Positions 16,204-24,654 of a stretch of 32,678 bases of DNA are shown in pieces. A program made the translations under genes and the position numbers. Origin of the DNA: GCA-002722245 sp964230605 (lineage in GTDB: Bacteria; Bacteroidota; Bacteroidia; Flavobacteriales_C; GCA-002722245); contig CAXRIN010000026.1 in assembly GCA_964230605.1 (NCBI GenBank), positions 1 to 32,678 on the forward strand, read 5' to 3'. Under the pieces are notes generated by a model. That model ran no database searches and was not told where the DNA came from. It saw nothing but the letters and a program-made list of their open reading frames with translations. Positions within the stretch are counted from its first letter, which is position 1. The number at the start of each line of letters is the position of its first letter.

Positions 16204-17332
16204 TTACTTTTTTCATTAAATCATTAATCGCATCCACCATAATACTCCAAGAATACTTTTTCTTTTCCTCCTGAATATTCTCAAGCATTTTTTGATGATC
16301 GGTTGAGTCATAATATTTTATAATTGCATCCGCGATTTCTTGCTCATCTACACCCGTAACATAACCAACTTTTCCATCAGGACAAAGCTCTGCCAAACCT
16401 CCAACATTAGTTACAACCATCGGCTTTTCAAAATGATATGCAATTTGAGTAACCCCACTTTGGGTTGCTGTTTTATAAGGCTGTACAATTAAATCTGCAG
16501 CATTAAAAACAAACCTTACTTCAGAATCAGGAATAAACTTCTGAATCTGAATAATCTCCCCTTCTAATTCATATTTTTTGATAAGATCTTGATAATAATC
16601 TGGTTTAGAGTAATACTCACCAGCAATTAAAAGCTTTAGATTTTTATTTCTAAACTTATTATCACTAAAAGCTTTAATGAGAATATCTAAACCTTTGTAA
16701 TCTCGAATTAATCCAAAAAACAAAATGTATTGAAAATTAGGATCTATACCTAAAAAATCACAAGCCTCAGTCTTACTTACTTTATCACCAAAATTATCAA
16801 ACAAAGGATGCGGTGAAAGCGCTTTAGGTTTATCTTTCTCAAAGATTTCAATATCGTCTAAAACACTTTTAGACATAGCTACAAAAGCATCAACAGGTTT
16901 TACAAAATATTTAGTTGCTAACTTATCACCTAAACGTGACTCATGAGGTATCATATTATCAACAATACAAACAATCTTTGTATGCTGATTTTTTTTAACC
17001 TGTCGGAGAATAGTTCCAAAACAAGGCCCCATAAAAGGCAACCAATATTTAATAATTAATAAATCTGGTTTTTCCTTTCGAAGTTGCTTCCCAACCTTTA
17101 ACCAGTTAAATGGGTTGATGGAGTTAATACACTCCACAATATTTAAATTATCTGGCTTGGGATCTGAAGACAATTGAGTCTTTCCTGGAAATAAAAAACT
17201 AGGATATTGTAAAGTGAAAGTATAAAGAGTAACATCATGACCTTGATTTTGATACTCCAAAACCAAACGTTCATTGTAAGCAGCTAAACCTCCTCTGAAA
17301 GGATGTGATGTTCCAACTAATGCGACTTTCAT
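16187..17332 (-). CDS. Glycosyltransferase family 4 protein
   Basis: 381-residue GT-B retaining glycosyltransferase. The N-terminal domain begins with VALVGTSHPFRGGLAAYNERL, the acceptor-side glycine-rich loop. The C-terminal domain has the sugar-nucleotide-binding region, with FGLIRDYKGLDILIKAF and, later, PYKTATQSGVTQIAYHFEKP, the place of the family's E-x7-E site; there the first Glu is not evident. It is the first gene of the heptose operon and overlaps hddA by 17 bases. A plausible role is transfer of the heptose made by the next genes, or of a nearby sugar in the same glycan, but substrate cannot be read from sequence. No membrane segment is seen, so it probably works on the cytoplasmic face. 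Confidence 0.87.
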   Translation of the reverse strand: MKVALVGTSHPFRGGLAAYNERLVLEYQNQGHDVTLYTFTLQYPSFLFPGKTQLSSDPKPDNLNIVECINSINPFNWLKVGKQLRKEKPDLLIIKYWLPFMGPCFGTILRQVKKNQHTKIVCIVDNMIPHESRLGDKLATKYFVKPVDAFVAMSKSVLDDIEIFEKDKPKALSPHPLFDNFGDKVSKTEACDFLGIDPNFQYILFFGLIRDYKGLDILIKAFSDNKFRNKNLKLLIAGEYYSKPDYYQDLIKKYELEGEIIQIQKFIPDSEVRFVFNAADLIVQPYKTATQSGVTQIAYHFEKPMVVTNVGGLAELCPDGKVGYVTGVDEQEIADAIIKYYDSTDHQKMLENIQEEKKKYSWSIMVDAINDLMKKVNEVRK

Positions 17333-17424
17333 GAGTAATAATTACAACTAAAGTAAGTAATTACAAATGGTTAAAAGAATAATTGAAGGTACTATTCATG
17401 AAAAGTTTAAAGCTTCTTACCCAA

Positions 17425-17898
17425 TCAAATCCCATCAGTATAAACTGATTCGATTCGATAAGAAATTTTCCTCAATTTTTCTCCCCAAGTTTTATATTCC
17501 AACAATTGACTCTCAATTTCTTTAACTCTTTTTCTATTAAAAGAAGTTCTGTAAGGCGGTAAAACAGAGTACAAAAGTTTAGTAAAACCACCCTTTTGTT
17601 TTAATAAATCTTTTGTTGAAAGTGGTTTATTGAATACAAGTTGAGGTAAACCAGATAAAGACTGTCGCACTCCCTCATCAATAATTTCTTTTTGATAAAG
17701 ATGATTTTTAAGTGTGGAATAACTTTTCAGCCAGCGATTAATATCAGCATAGATTGGTTCGTCTGATTGAAGTCCTTTCCAAGAACTTCCACTTTTTAAA
17801 ACTTTTAAAGCCTTAAAAATCTTTTGCTGAAAAGTATCCAAGTAATTCACTTGATTCTTGATATACTCAATATCTTTCTCAATCGTTAAATGCGACAT
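17425..17898 (-). CDS. Small protein of unknown function
   Basis: 157 residues that I do not recognise. There is no signal peptide or membrane segment. It looks mainly helical and basic, with Trp at 40 and 68 and a Lys/Arg-rich C-terminal half containing PPYRTSFNRKRVKEIE. It lies 92 bases upstream of the GT4 gene on the same strand, with no terminator between, so it may share a transcript with the heptose operon. A promoter-like TTTG-N19-TAATTTTA (17933 to 17903) sits immediately before the ATG. Codon and base composition match the neighbours. No function is proposed. Confidence 0.7.
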   Translation of the reverse strand: MSHLTIEKDIEYIKNQVNYLDTFQQKIFKALKVLKSGSSWKGLQSDEPIYADINRWLKSYSTLKNHLYQKEIIDEGVRQSLSGLPQLVFNKPLSTKDLLKQKGGFTKLLYSVLPPYRTSFNRKRVKEIESQLLEYKTWGEKLRKISYRIESVYTDGI

Positions 17899-17972
17899 AA
17901 TGTAAAATTAAATCAAGAGGCGATTTAATCAAAAAACAGGAGTTTAAACTTTTGAGAAGTGCAGTGTTAATA

Positions 17973-19538
17973 TTAAATATTCTCTCTCAGATAAATATCT
18001 AAAAACTTTGGATCGAGTAGCGATCCTGTTCCGATGTATGGGAATATTTCACTGTATTTCATTGCTCGGTTCATACTAACTCTTCGGTTAATATGTTCTC
18101 GTCTTATTTCCGATGGTTCGTATAATCCTGCAGCGGCAGTAAGTTCAACAAAAGCTTTTAAGGTTTCATGGTGATAATTAGAAACCCTTTCAGCTTTTTT
18201 ATCGACATCCAACCCCTTCATTAAGGATTTGTTTTGAGTTGCTACTCCAACAGGACAAGTATTATTATTACATTGTAAGGCCTGAATACACCCAATTGCC
18301 ATCATCATAGCTCTTGCACTGTATACTAAATCAGCACCAAGCGCTATAGCTCTTGCGATATGAAAACCGGTAATAATTTTTCCTGATGCTATAATTGAGA
18401 TGTCTTTCTTTAAATCAAATCCAACTAAAGTATTACTAACAAAAGCTAACGCATCTCTTAAAGGCATTCCCAAAGAATTTGAAAACTCAAGAGGCGCAGC
18501 TCCAGTACCACCTTCTCCTCCATCAACTACGATAAAATCTGGCTTAATACCAGTTTCGATCATTGCTAGACAAATATCTACGAATTCCGATTTCTTACCA
18601 ATACACATTTTAATACCGATTGGCTTTCCATTGGCTAGATCTCTTAATTCATTAATCCAAAAACATAATTCTTTTGGAGTAGAGAAAGTTGAATGATGTG
18701 GAGGTGAATGAACATCAGTATAAGCTTCAACACCTCTAATCTCAGCTATTTCAGGAGTGTTTTTAACTGCTGGTAAAATACCTCCATGTCCAGGTTTTGC
18801 ACCTTGAGATATTTTTATTTCAATCATTTTCACACTTTCTTTATTTGCCTTAAGCGCAAACTCTTCTTTACTGAATTGACCATTCTTAGTCCTACAGCCA
18901 AAGTAACCTGTTCCAATTTGATAAATGATATCTCCTCCTAATTCGTGATATGGAGCAATCCCTCCTTCTCCTGTGTTTAAAGCAAACTTATTGATTTTGG
19001 CACCTTTACTTAACGCCGAAACAGCATTCTTACTTAAAGAGCCGTAACTCATTGCAGACACATTCAAAATACTAGCTAAATAAGGCTTAGTACAATCTGG
19101 ACCTCCAACCAAAACTCTTGACTGTTTTTGAAAATACTTAGTATGATGGGCGTAAATTGAATGATCCATCCATTCATAACCAACAGTATAAACATCCATT
19201 TGGGTTCCAAAAGGAACAGTATCATTTACCTTTTTGGCTCTTCTATAAACAACAGATCTTAGTAACCTATTAAAAGGACGTCCTTCAGTATCAGTCTCTA
19301 CAAAATACTGCATTATTTCAGGACGAATTTTCTCTAAAGCATACCTCAAATTCCCTATTACCGGGAAGTTTTTCTTGATTGATTGTTTATTTTGTAGAAC
19401 ATCGGATAATCCCAATAAGAATATTGGTATTAACAAGGCTAACCACCAATATGCAGCAGAATTGACAAAATAACCCAAAGCACATACTCCACCAATAAGA
19501 AATATTGAAAGAGTGTAAAAAATTAATCTAACATTCAT
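17973..19538 (-). CDS. Membrane-anchored FMN-binding glutamate synthase-like protein
   Basis: 521 residues. Two N-terminal hydrophobic segments (about 5-25 and 30-48) should anchor it in the inner membrane with the rest in the cytoplasm. The body matches the FMN-binding, glutamate-synthesising domain of GltS: MSYGSLS, GEGG, KISQGAKPGHGG, VVDGGEGGTGAAP and a C-terminal cluster CIQALQCNNNTCPVG with Cys spaced x5 and x4, as in the 3Fe-4S site. The glutaminase and C-terminal beta-helix domains of true glutamate synthase are missing, so it belongs to the stand-alone GltB2-like group, whose substrate and electron partner are not established. Separate gene on the minus strand between the M48 protease and the small unknown gene. 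Confidence 0.87.
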   Translation of the reverse strand: MNVRLIFYTLSIFLIGGVCALGYFVNSAAYWWLALLIPIFLLGLSDVLQNKQSIKKNFPVIGNLRYALEKIRPEIMQYFVETDTEGRPFNRLLRSVVYRRAKKVNDTVPFGTQMDVYTVGYEWMDHSIYAHHTKYFQKQSRVLVGGPDCTKPYLASILNVSAMSYGSLSKNAVSALSKGAKINKFALNTGEGGIAPYHELGGDIIYQIGTGYFGCRTKNGQFSKEEFALKANKESVKMIEIKISQGAKPGHGGILPAVKNTPEIAEIRGVEAYTDVHSPPHHSTFSTPKELCFWINELRDLANGKPIGIKMCIGKKSEFVDICLAMIETGIKPDFIVVDGGEGGTGAAPLEFSNSLGMPLRDALAFVSNTLVGFDLKKDISIIASGKIITGFHIARAIALGADLVYSARAMMMAIGCIQALQCNNNTCPVGVATQNKSLMKGLDVDKKAERVSNYHHETLKAFVELTAAAGLYEPSEIRREHINRRVSMNRAMKYSEIFPYIGTGSLLDPKFLDIYLRENI

Positions 19539-19601
19539 AAATGATTGATTTCTTTGGGTGTCTACTAAAAACTTGTCACGTTTGTTACCAAATATTAGAG
19601 G

Positions 19602-20387
19602 TTATCTCGTGTGTCTTTTAAATTTATCAGACGCTAGATAACTTCTAATTTCTTCGACTCTTCTTTCATCACTGGGATGAGTGGATAAAGACTCAGGCGG
19701 TTGTTGACCGTTAGCTGCCATTCTTTGCCAAAATTCAATTGCTTTAGAAGCATCATAACCTGCCAGTTGCATAAAAACGAGACCTAATTTATCCGACTCC
19801 AATTCATTCTTACGTGAAAAAGCAAGTCCTCCTAATCCACTTCCAACACCATACGCTTGCTCAAAAAGTTACTGCGTCTCTGCGTTTCTATTCATAACAG
19901 CCACACTTAATGCAACACCTCCCATTTGCGCCGCCATTGCTTTACTCATACGTTCATTCCCGTGCCTAGCAATAGCGTGAGCAACTTCATGCCCCATTAC
20001 AACAGCCAAACCTGTTTCATCTTGCGTAATATCCAAAATCCCTGTATAAACACAAATTTTCCCTCCAGGCATACACCAAGCATTAACCGTTGGATCATCA
20101 ACCAATTTGAATTCCCATTCAAATCCAGCAATTCTTTTTGAATGGCCATTTTTGTTCATATAGGCTTCAACAGCTTTTGATATTTTTTGACCAACAGATT
20201 TTACCATTTCAGCCTCTGAAGTTCCTTCGATCACTATGCTTTGTGATAAAAACTGGGTATATTGATTTTTACTCATTGAAATCAACTCTTCTTCGGGAAG
20301 AAGATTCAACTGTCGTCTTCCCGATATGGGAACTCTAGTACAAGCTAAAACTGTAAAACAAATCGCAAAAATCAATAATCTTTTCAT
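19602..20387 (-). pseudogene. M48-family lipoprotein metalloprotease with an in-frame stop codon
   Basis: One frame runs from the ATG at 20387 to the stop at 19602, interrupted by a TAA at 19869-19871 (codon 173). The N-terminal part has a lipoprotein signal with lipobox LAC (C16) and the zinc motif HEVAH (133-137). After the stop the same frame carries on with LFEQAYG, then ELESD, the E-x3-D motif that supplies the third zinc ligand. Full length would be about 260 residues, as in LoiP/YcaL-like periplasmic proteases. The stop falls in the family's AETQ-x-LF segment, where Q or N is expected; CAA to TAA is a single transition. A truncated product would lack a zinc ligand and be inactive. A sequencing error cannot be excluded. 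An upstream ATG at 20414 is less likely because it would push the signal peptide inwards. Confidence 0.85.
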
Positions 20388-20401
20388 ATCAAAATTTTCA
20401 A

Positions 20402-20432
20402 CAAAAATAGCCATTAAATACAGGCTAATAAA
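20402..20432 (-). promoter_or_regulatory. Probable promoter of the M48 protease gene
   Basis: TTTA (20432-20429), 19 bases, then TATTTTTG (20409-20402) on the minus strand. The -7 box matches TAnnTTTG exactly and the -33 box matches three of four positions. It ends 14 bases before the ATG at 20387. Confidence 0.42.
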
Positions 20433-20488
20433 ATGCTCAACTATTAATCTTTAAACCTTTTGTTAAGACCTTCGTAAATCACTTTTGA

Positions 20489-21538
20489 ATGAAGCCAACC
20501 AAACTATTTTCAATTTACCTACTTTGTTTTTCAAGCTATATAAATTGCATAGCAGGAGATGCAGATTTTACATACAATAATCATTGCATCAACAACCTTA
20601 TTTATTTTAATGATTTATCAGTATCTAAAGATGAAATCGTTTCATGGTTTTGGAACTTTGGAGATGGCGGAATAGCTACAGATCAATCACCAGTTCATGC
20701 CTATACCGAATCTGGGAATTACGATGTTAGTTTAACCATCAAAACTATTAACGGGGAAGAATATACGGAGAGAAAAACGGTTGAAATCAAAGCTGCGCCT
20801 TTTGCATTTTTTGACCCTCAATCTCAATGCGATAAGATAGTTGGATTTAAAGACAATTCTTTCACTAAATCTGCTACTGTTAAAATGTGGATGTGGGACT
20901 TTGGAGACGGGAATTATTCTCTTGACCAAAATCCAGAACACCAATTCGATTCTCCAGATGATAAAAATGTTCATTTAAAGGTGTTAGACAGGAATGGTTG
21001 TGGCGACTCGATTACTCAGTCGGTTAATATTATCGAAAAGCCTAAATCTGAATTTGACATTCAAAACATTATACTTTCAAACCCTGCAATTATTAAAATA
21101 AATAGTCATAACAATGAGGATAGTGTTTTCTACCTTATAAATAATCAAATAATCTCTGGTAAATCTGGCTACATCGCCATTGATAGCGATAAAGAAAATG
21201 AAATAGTTCAAAAGGTTGTGAATAAAGAAGGTTGCGTAGATAGCACTACTTTAAAAATCAATCCAAAAAATGATTATCATATTTCTTTACCTAGTTTGTT
21301 CTCCCCTTCTGATGGAAATACTTTTGGAATTACAAATTCAAATGTGAAAGTTTCAAAAATGAGAATTTTCGACACCAATGGAAAGAAAGTCTTCAGTTCT
21401 TCCAATAAGAAAAATTGGAATGGAAAAACATCAAATGGAACTATCGCAAAATCAGGGGTATATATCTATGCAATTGATTATACTAATCAAGATGGAATTA
21501 ACATTACGCAAAAAGGAAAATTTATTCTAAAAAACTAA
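20489..21538 (+). CDS. PKD-domain protein secreted by the type IX system
   Basis: 349 residues. The signal peptide is about 1-22. Two PKD (immunoglobulin-like) domains follow, marked by FWNFGDG (54-60) and MWDFGDG (135-141), each followed by the D-Q-x-P-x-H motif. A less typical beta-rich region leads to a C-terminal domain from about 264 to the end, with LPSLFSPSDGN, MRIFDTNGKKVFSS, NWNGKTSNG and SGVYIYAI. This matches the gliding-motility-associated C-terminal domain, a T9SS sorting signal. The product should be exported across the outer membrane; PKD domains usually mediate adhesion or spacing. No catalytic domain is present. Its stop overlaps the fmt stop by a few bases, tail to tail. Confidence 0.85.
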   Translation: MKPTKLFSIYLLCFSSYINCIAGDADFTYNNHCINNLIYFNDLSVSKDEIVSWFWNFGDGGIATDQSPVHAYTESGNYDVSLTIKTINGEEYTERKTVEIKAAPFAFFDPQSQCDKIVGFKDNSFTKSATVKMWMWDFGDGNYSLDQNPEHQFDSPDDKNVHLKVLDRNGCGDSITQSVNIIEKPKSEFDIQNIILSNPAIIKINSHNNEDSVFYLINNQIISGKSGYIAIDSDKENEIVQKVVNKEGCVDSTTLKINPKNDYHISLPSLFSPSDGNTFGITNSNVKVSKMRIFDTNGKKVFSSSNKKNWNGKTSNGTIAKSGVYIYAIDYTNQDGINITQKGKFILKN

Positions 21539-22479
21539 ACCAAAGAAGCTTTTTCTATTTGGACTCCTTGAAGGAAACTTTGAATCGGCATTCTCTTTTT
21601 TCCAGCTAATTGAAGTTCAAAAACCTTTAAAGAGCCATTTAAACAACCAATCAACAACTCTTTTTTACCATCTGTTTTAATTTCAGAAACTGAAAGTTTC
21701 TCATCAGAAATTTCAGTTTTGAAAATTTTCAAACCTAACTCCTTTCCATCTTCGAATTTGAGAGTTGTAAAGGCAGCAGGATAAGGACTTAAACCTCTAA
21801 TTTGGTTATGTACTTCCTGAACTGGCTTATTCCATTTTATCTCACAAGTATCTTTAAAAATCTTATAAGCTAATTTTGGCTCTCTATCTCCAAGTATATC
21901 ATCCTGCTTTTGAGTTTTAATATTACCAGACTCAATAGCTCTCGTTGTTTTAACAACCAAATCTGCACCCACTTCCATAAGCCTATCATGTAACTCACCA
22001 GCAGTCTCATTAGGCCCTATTGCAACCTTAGCATTATCTATAATTTCGCCAGTATCTATATCATGCTCCAAAAAGAAAGTAGTAACACCTGTTTCTGTCT
22101 CTCCATTCATTATCGCCCAATTAATTGGAGCCGCTCCCCGATAATCTGGCAATAATGAACCATGCAAATTAAATGTACCATATTTAGGCATATTCCAAAC
22201 AGCCTCTGGCAACATTCTAAATGCAACAATTATTTGTAAATCAGCACCTAAGGATTTAAGCTCAGATTGAAATTCAAGATCTTTTAGATTTGTAGGCTGA
22301 AGTACATTTAAGCCTTGTTCAACTGAATACTTCTTTACAGCCGACTCCTGTAACTTCATTCCTCTCCCCGATTTTTTATCAGGCATTGTAACTACACCAA
22401 CAACATCAAATTTATTCTCAACTAATGCCTTTAAAGAAGCAACAGCAAAATCAGGAGTACCTAGAAATACAATTTTCAT
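21535..22479 (-). CDS. fmt: Methionyl-tRNA formyltransferase
   Basis: Formylates initiator Met-tRNA with 10-formyltetrahydrofolate. Normal length (314 aa). The N-terminal formyltransferase fold has the catalytic triad equivalents N104 and H106 in FNLHGSLLPDYRG and D142 in DIDTG, with folate-binding segment SLLPDYRGAAPINW. The C-terminal OB-like tRNA-binding domain covers about 205-314, with IRGLSPYPAAFT. No def gene is adjacent here. It has a promoter-like box just upstream and ends overlapping the PKD gene's stop. Confidence 0.95.
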   Translation of the reverse strand: MKIVFLGTPDFAVASLKALVENKFDVVGVVTMPDKKSGRGMKLQESAVKKYSVEQGLNVLQPTNLKDLEFQSELKSLGADLQIIVAFRMLPEAVWNMPKYGTFNLHGSLLPDYRGAAPINWAIMNGETETGVTTFFLEHDIDTGEIIDNAKVAIGPNETAGELHDRLMEVGADLVVKTTRAIESGNIKTQKQDDILGDREPKLAYKIFKDTCEIKWNKPVQEVHNQIRGLSPYPAAFTTLKFEDGKELGLKIFKTEISDEKLSVSEIKTDGKKELLIGCLNGSLKVFELQLAGKKRMPIQSFLQGVQIEKASLV

Positions 22480-22495
22480 ATTTATAATATTGGCA

Positions 22496-22526
22496 CAAAA
22501 ATACCAACTATTAAAAGTTATACAAT
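22496..22526 (-). promoter_or_regulatory. Probable fmt promoter
   Basis: ATTG (22526-22523), 19 bases, TATTTTTG (22503-22496) on the minus strand. The -7 box fits TAnnTTTG exactly and the -33 box fits TTTG at three of four positions. It ends 16 bases upstream of the fmt ATG, in the gap after the preceding gene. Confidence 0.42.
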
Positions 22527-23962
22527 TACCTAAAATTCATTTTAGATTTTGAGAACTTCTTCTTTCGGAAATTAAACAAGTTATTTTCTTTAATCAATCT
22601 TGATACGATTGGCGGGACCATTCTTTCCCACTCGGTATTTCCTTCAGTGATTTTTTCCAAAACTTTATGAGAAAATATGTGTAATATCTCTTCATCATAC
22701 TTTTCATAATCTACAATCTTCTTACTAGTCTGAAGGAAATTATACAACTCCTCATATTTTTCAGGTATGATCATATTATCTGAAGTGATAATCTCATCCC
22801 CAAATTTATATGGGTACAAATACAACCTGACGTCCTTATGAAATAAATAACCAAAAGCTTCCATTAAACCTCCGTTTAAATCTTCATAAAACCTTTCATT
22901 GAATACGTTTATTAGGGAATTCGCGCCTAAAACAAGAGCCAACTGAGCACCTGTGTTATATCTTGTTAAATACTGAACAAGCTTGTAATATTCTTGAAAA
23001 TTTGAAACCAAGACAGTTTGACCAAGAGCAGTTAAAATATCTACTCTATCCAAGAAATCCTGCTCGTCTATCCCTTCCTCTCCACTTAAATCTTTAAGTG
23101 TTAACTCAGTAATAACTGTAATCCTTTTTTTGTCCTTAATCCTTTCATCCTTTTCAAATTGCTTCATTCCGTTTTTAAGCATATCAAGGTGTACTTTTGT
23201 GACAGGACGAAATCTTCCGCGCATTGCTAGGATTTCTTTTTTATAAAGGACTTCCGTTGGGTGAATAGTTGAACCATCAGGCTGAAACATTACAGCATCG
23301 GCCATCTTGTTTTTAACTAACCACAAACTCAACAATCTGTTATCGACATTCTTAAACAATGGTCCTTTAAAAGAAACCATATCAATTTGCATACGACCAG
23401 GAATCAATCCGTCGTTCATATGCTTTAAAATACTTTCAGGTGAATGATGTAAATGATAACATCCATAAAGAAGATTTACCCCGAGCTTACCTAGAATCTC
23501 CTGTTGTTGAAGGTTTTCTCGATCCAAAAGACGAATATGAATGATTACATCATTAAACTCTTCTCCAGGATTTAACTGAAAACGAACACCCATCCATCCG
23601 TGGGATTTATTTGAACGATCGTAATTAATAGCCTCAACAGTATCGGCTAAAGCAAAAAATCTTTTCTCAGGTTTTTTAGGAGCTAACTCATTAATCAATC
23701 TGTTATATTCATATGATAGCATCTGCTCCAAACGGGCCTTACAAACATATCTACCAGGTCTTTCTCCATAAATGGCATCACTCATTGCCATATCATATGC
23801 CGAAAGTGATTTTGCAATCGTTCCCGAAGCACCACCAACAACAAAAAAGTTTCTGGCTATTTCTTGCCCAGCACCAATCTCAGCAAATGTCCCATAAATA
23901 GTTCTATCTAAGTTAATTGCGAGTGCCTTTTGAGCTGAATCTAAAACTTGTCCTTCCATCAT
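22526..23962 (-). CDS. Large conserved bacterial protein of unknown function
   Basis: 478 residues (two consecutive Met codons at 23962 and 23959 are equally possible starts). The N-terminal block, with TIYGTFAEIGAGQEIARNFF followed by GGASGTIAKSLSAYDM and SDAIYG, belongs to a family I recognise as widely conserved in bacteria but without an established role. Other motifs: GRYVCKARLEQML, HGWMGVRFQ, GVNLLYG and MVSFKGP. There is no signal peptide or membrane segment and the C-terminus is Lys-rich, so it is probably cytoplasmic. It sits upstream of fmt with 46 bases between and is divergent from phnA. Automatic annotations of this family vary and I would not rely on them. Confidence 0.82.
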   Translation of the reverse strand: MMEGQVLDSAQKALAINLDRTIYGTFAEIGAGQEIARNFFVVGGASGTIAKSLSAYDMAMSDAIYGERPGRYVCKARLEQMLSYEYNRLINELAPKKPEKRFFALADTVEAINYDRSNKSHGWMGVRFQLNPGEEFNDVIIHIRLLDRENLQQQEILGKLGVNLLYGCYHLHHSPESILKHMNDGLIPGRMQIDMVSFKGPLFKNVDNRLLSLWLVKNKMADAVMFQPDGSTIHPTEVLYKKEILAMRGRFRPVTKVHLDMLKNGMKQFEKDERIKDKKRITVITELTLKDLSGEEGIDEQDFLDRVDILTALGQTVLVSNFQEYYKLVQYLTRYNTGAQLALVLGANSLINVFNERFYEDLNGGLMEAFGYLFHKDVRLYLYPYKFGDEIITSDNMIIPEKYEELYNFLQTSKKIVDYEKYDEEILHIFSHKVLEKITEGNTEWERMVPPIVSRLIKENNLFNFRKKKFSKSKMNFR

Positions 23963-24076
23963 ATTTTGTTTTTGGCCGAATAAAACTGAGTTCTCTACGT
24001 AAATCTATGGAATTAGTTGGACAAATTTTAGCCTCTCACCTATTTAAATTAGGCTTATTTCCAGTAACTTTAATCC

Positions 24077-24654
24077 ATGAGTATCTTAACAGAATTAGAG
24101 CAAAGAAGCGGAAATCAATGCGAGCTTTGCACATCAACTGAAAATCTAACAGTTTATGAAGTTCAACCCACCTCAAACAGAGGAGGGTATGAAAACATTT
24201 TAGTTTGTTCAACTTGTAATGACCAGTTGATTAACTCCGAAAATGACGATCCTAATCATTGGAGATGTTTAAATGACAGCATGTGGAGTGAGGTTGATGC
24301 TGTTAAGGTTGTAGCCTACCGTATGTTAACAAAACTTGCTCAACACGGATGGCCTCAAGACTTACTTGATATGATTTACCTTGAAGATGAAGTTTTAGAA
24401 TGGGCCAAAAAAGGTTTATTAGATGAATCGGTAGCTAAAGTAATTGTTCATAAAGATTCTAATGGCGCTGTTTTGCAAGATGGAAATGCAGTTGTTTTAA
24501 TTAAAGACTCAATGTTAAAGGTGGTGGATTTACTGCTAAGAGAGGGACTGCAATGAAAAACATTAAACTTGATCCAAACAACGAAACTTACATCGAAGGA
24601 AAAGTCGAAGGTCAACATGTTGTTATTTTAACACAATACGTAAAGAAAAGCTAA
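24077..24654 (+). pseudogene. phnA: PhnA-family zinc-ribbon protein, frameshifted
   Basis: The frame from the ATG at 24077 encodes an N-terminal zinc ribbon (C15, C18, C44, C47), then NHWRCLNDSMWSEV and the PhnA C-terminal start, up to VVLIKD (residue 144). It then runs into VVDLLLREGLQ and a stop at 24554-24556. Moving back one base at 24508 restores the family sequence: LNVKGGGFTAKRGTAMKNIK, then IEGKVEGQ and a C-terminus VKKS ending at 24654. One missing base near 24506-24510 therefore explains the break, and the repaired protein would be about 192 residues, normal for PhnA. No slippery heptamer is seen in frame. Either a recent mutation or a sequencing error. Despite the name, PhnA-family function is not settled. 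kdsC starts directly after the repaired stop. Confidence 0.88.

Noticed and set aside
23917..24141. 74-residue plus-strand frame spanning the spacer between the unknown 478-residue gene and phnA
   Set aside because: It overlaps the starts of both real genes in other frames and has no family resemblance.
24500..24515. Programmed frameshift as the explanation of the split phnA
   Set aside because: No in-frame slippery heptamer or clear downstream stem is visible, and PhnA genes are normally one continuous frame. A simple indel fits better.
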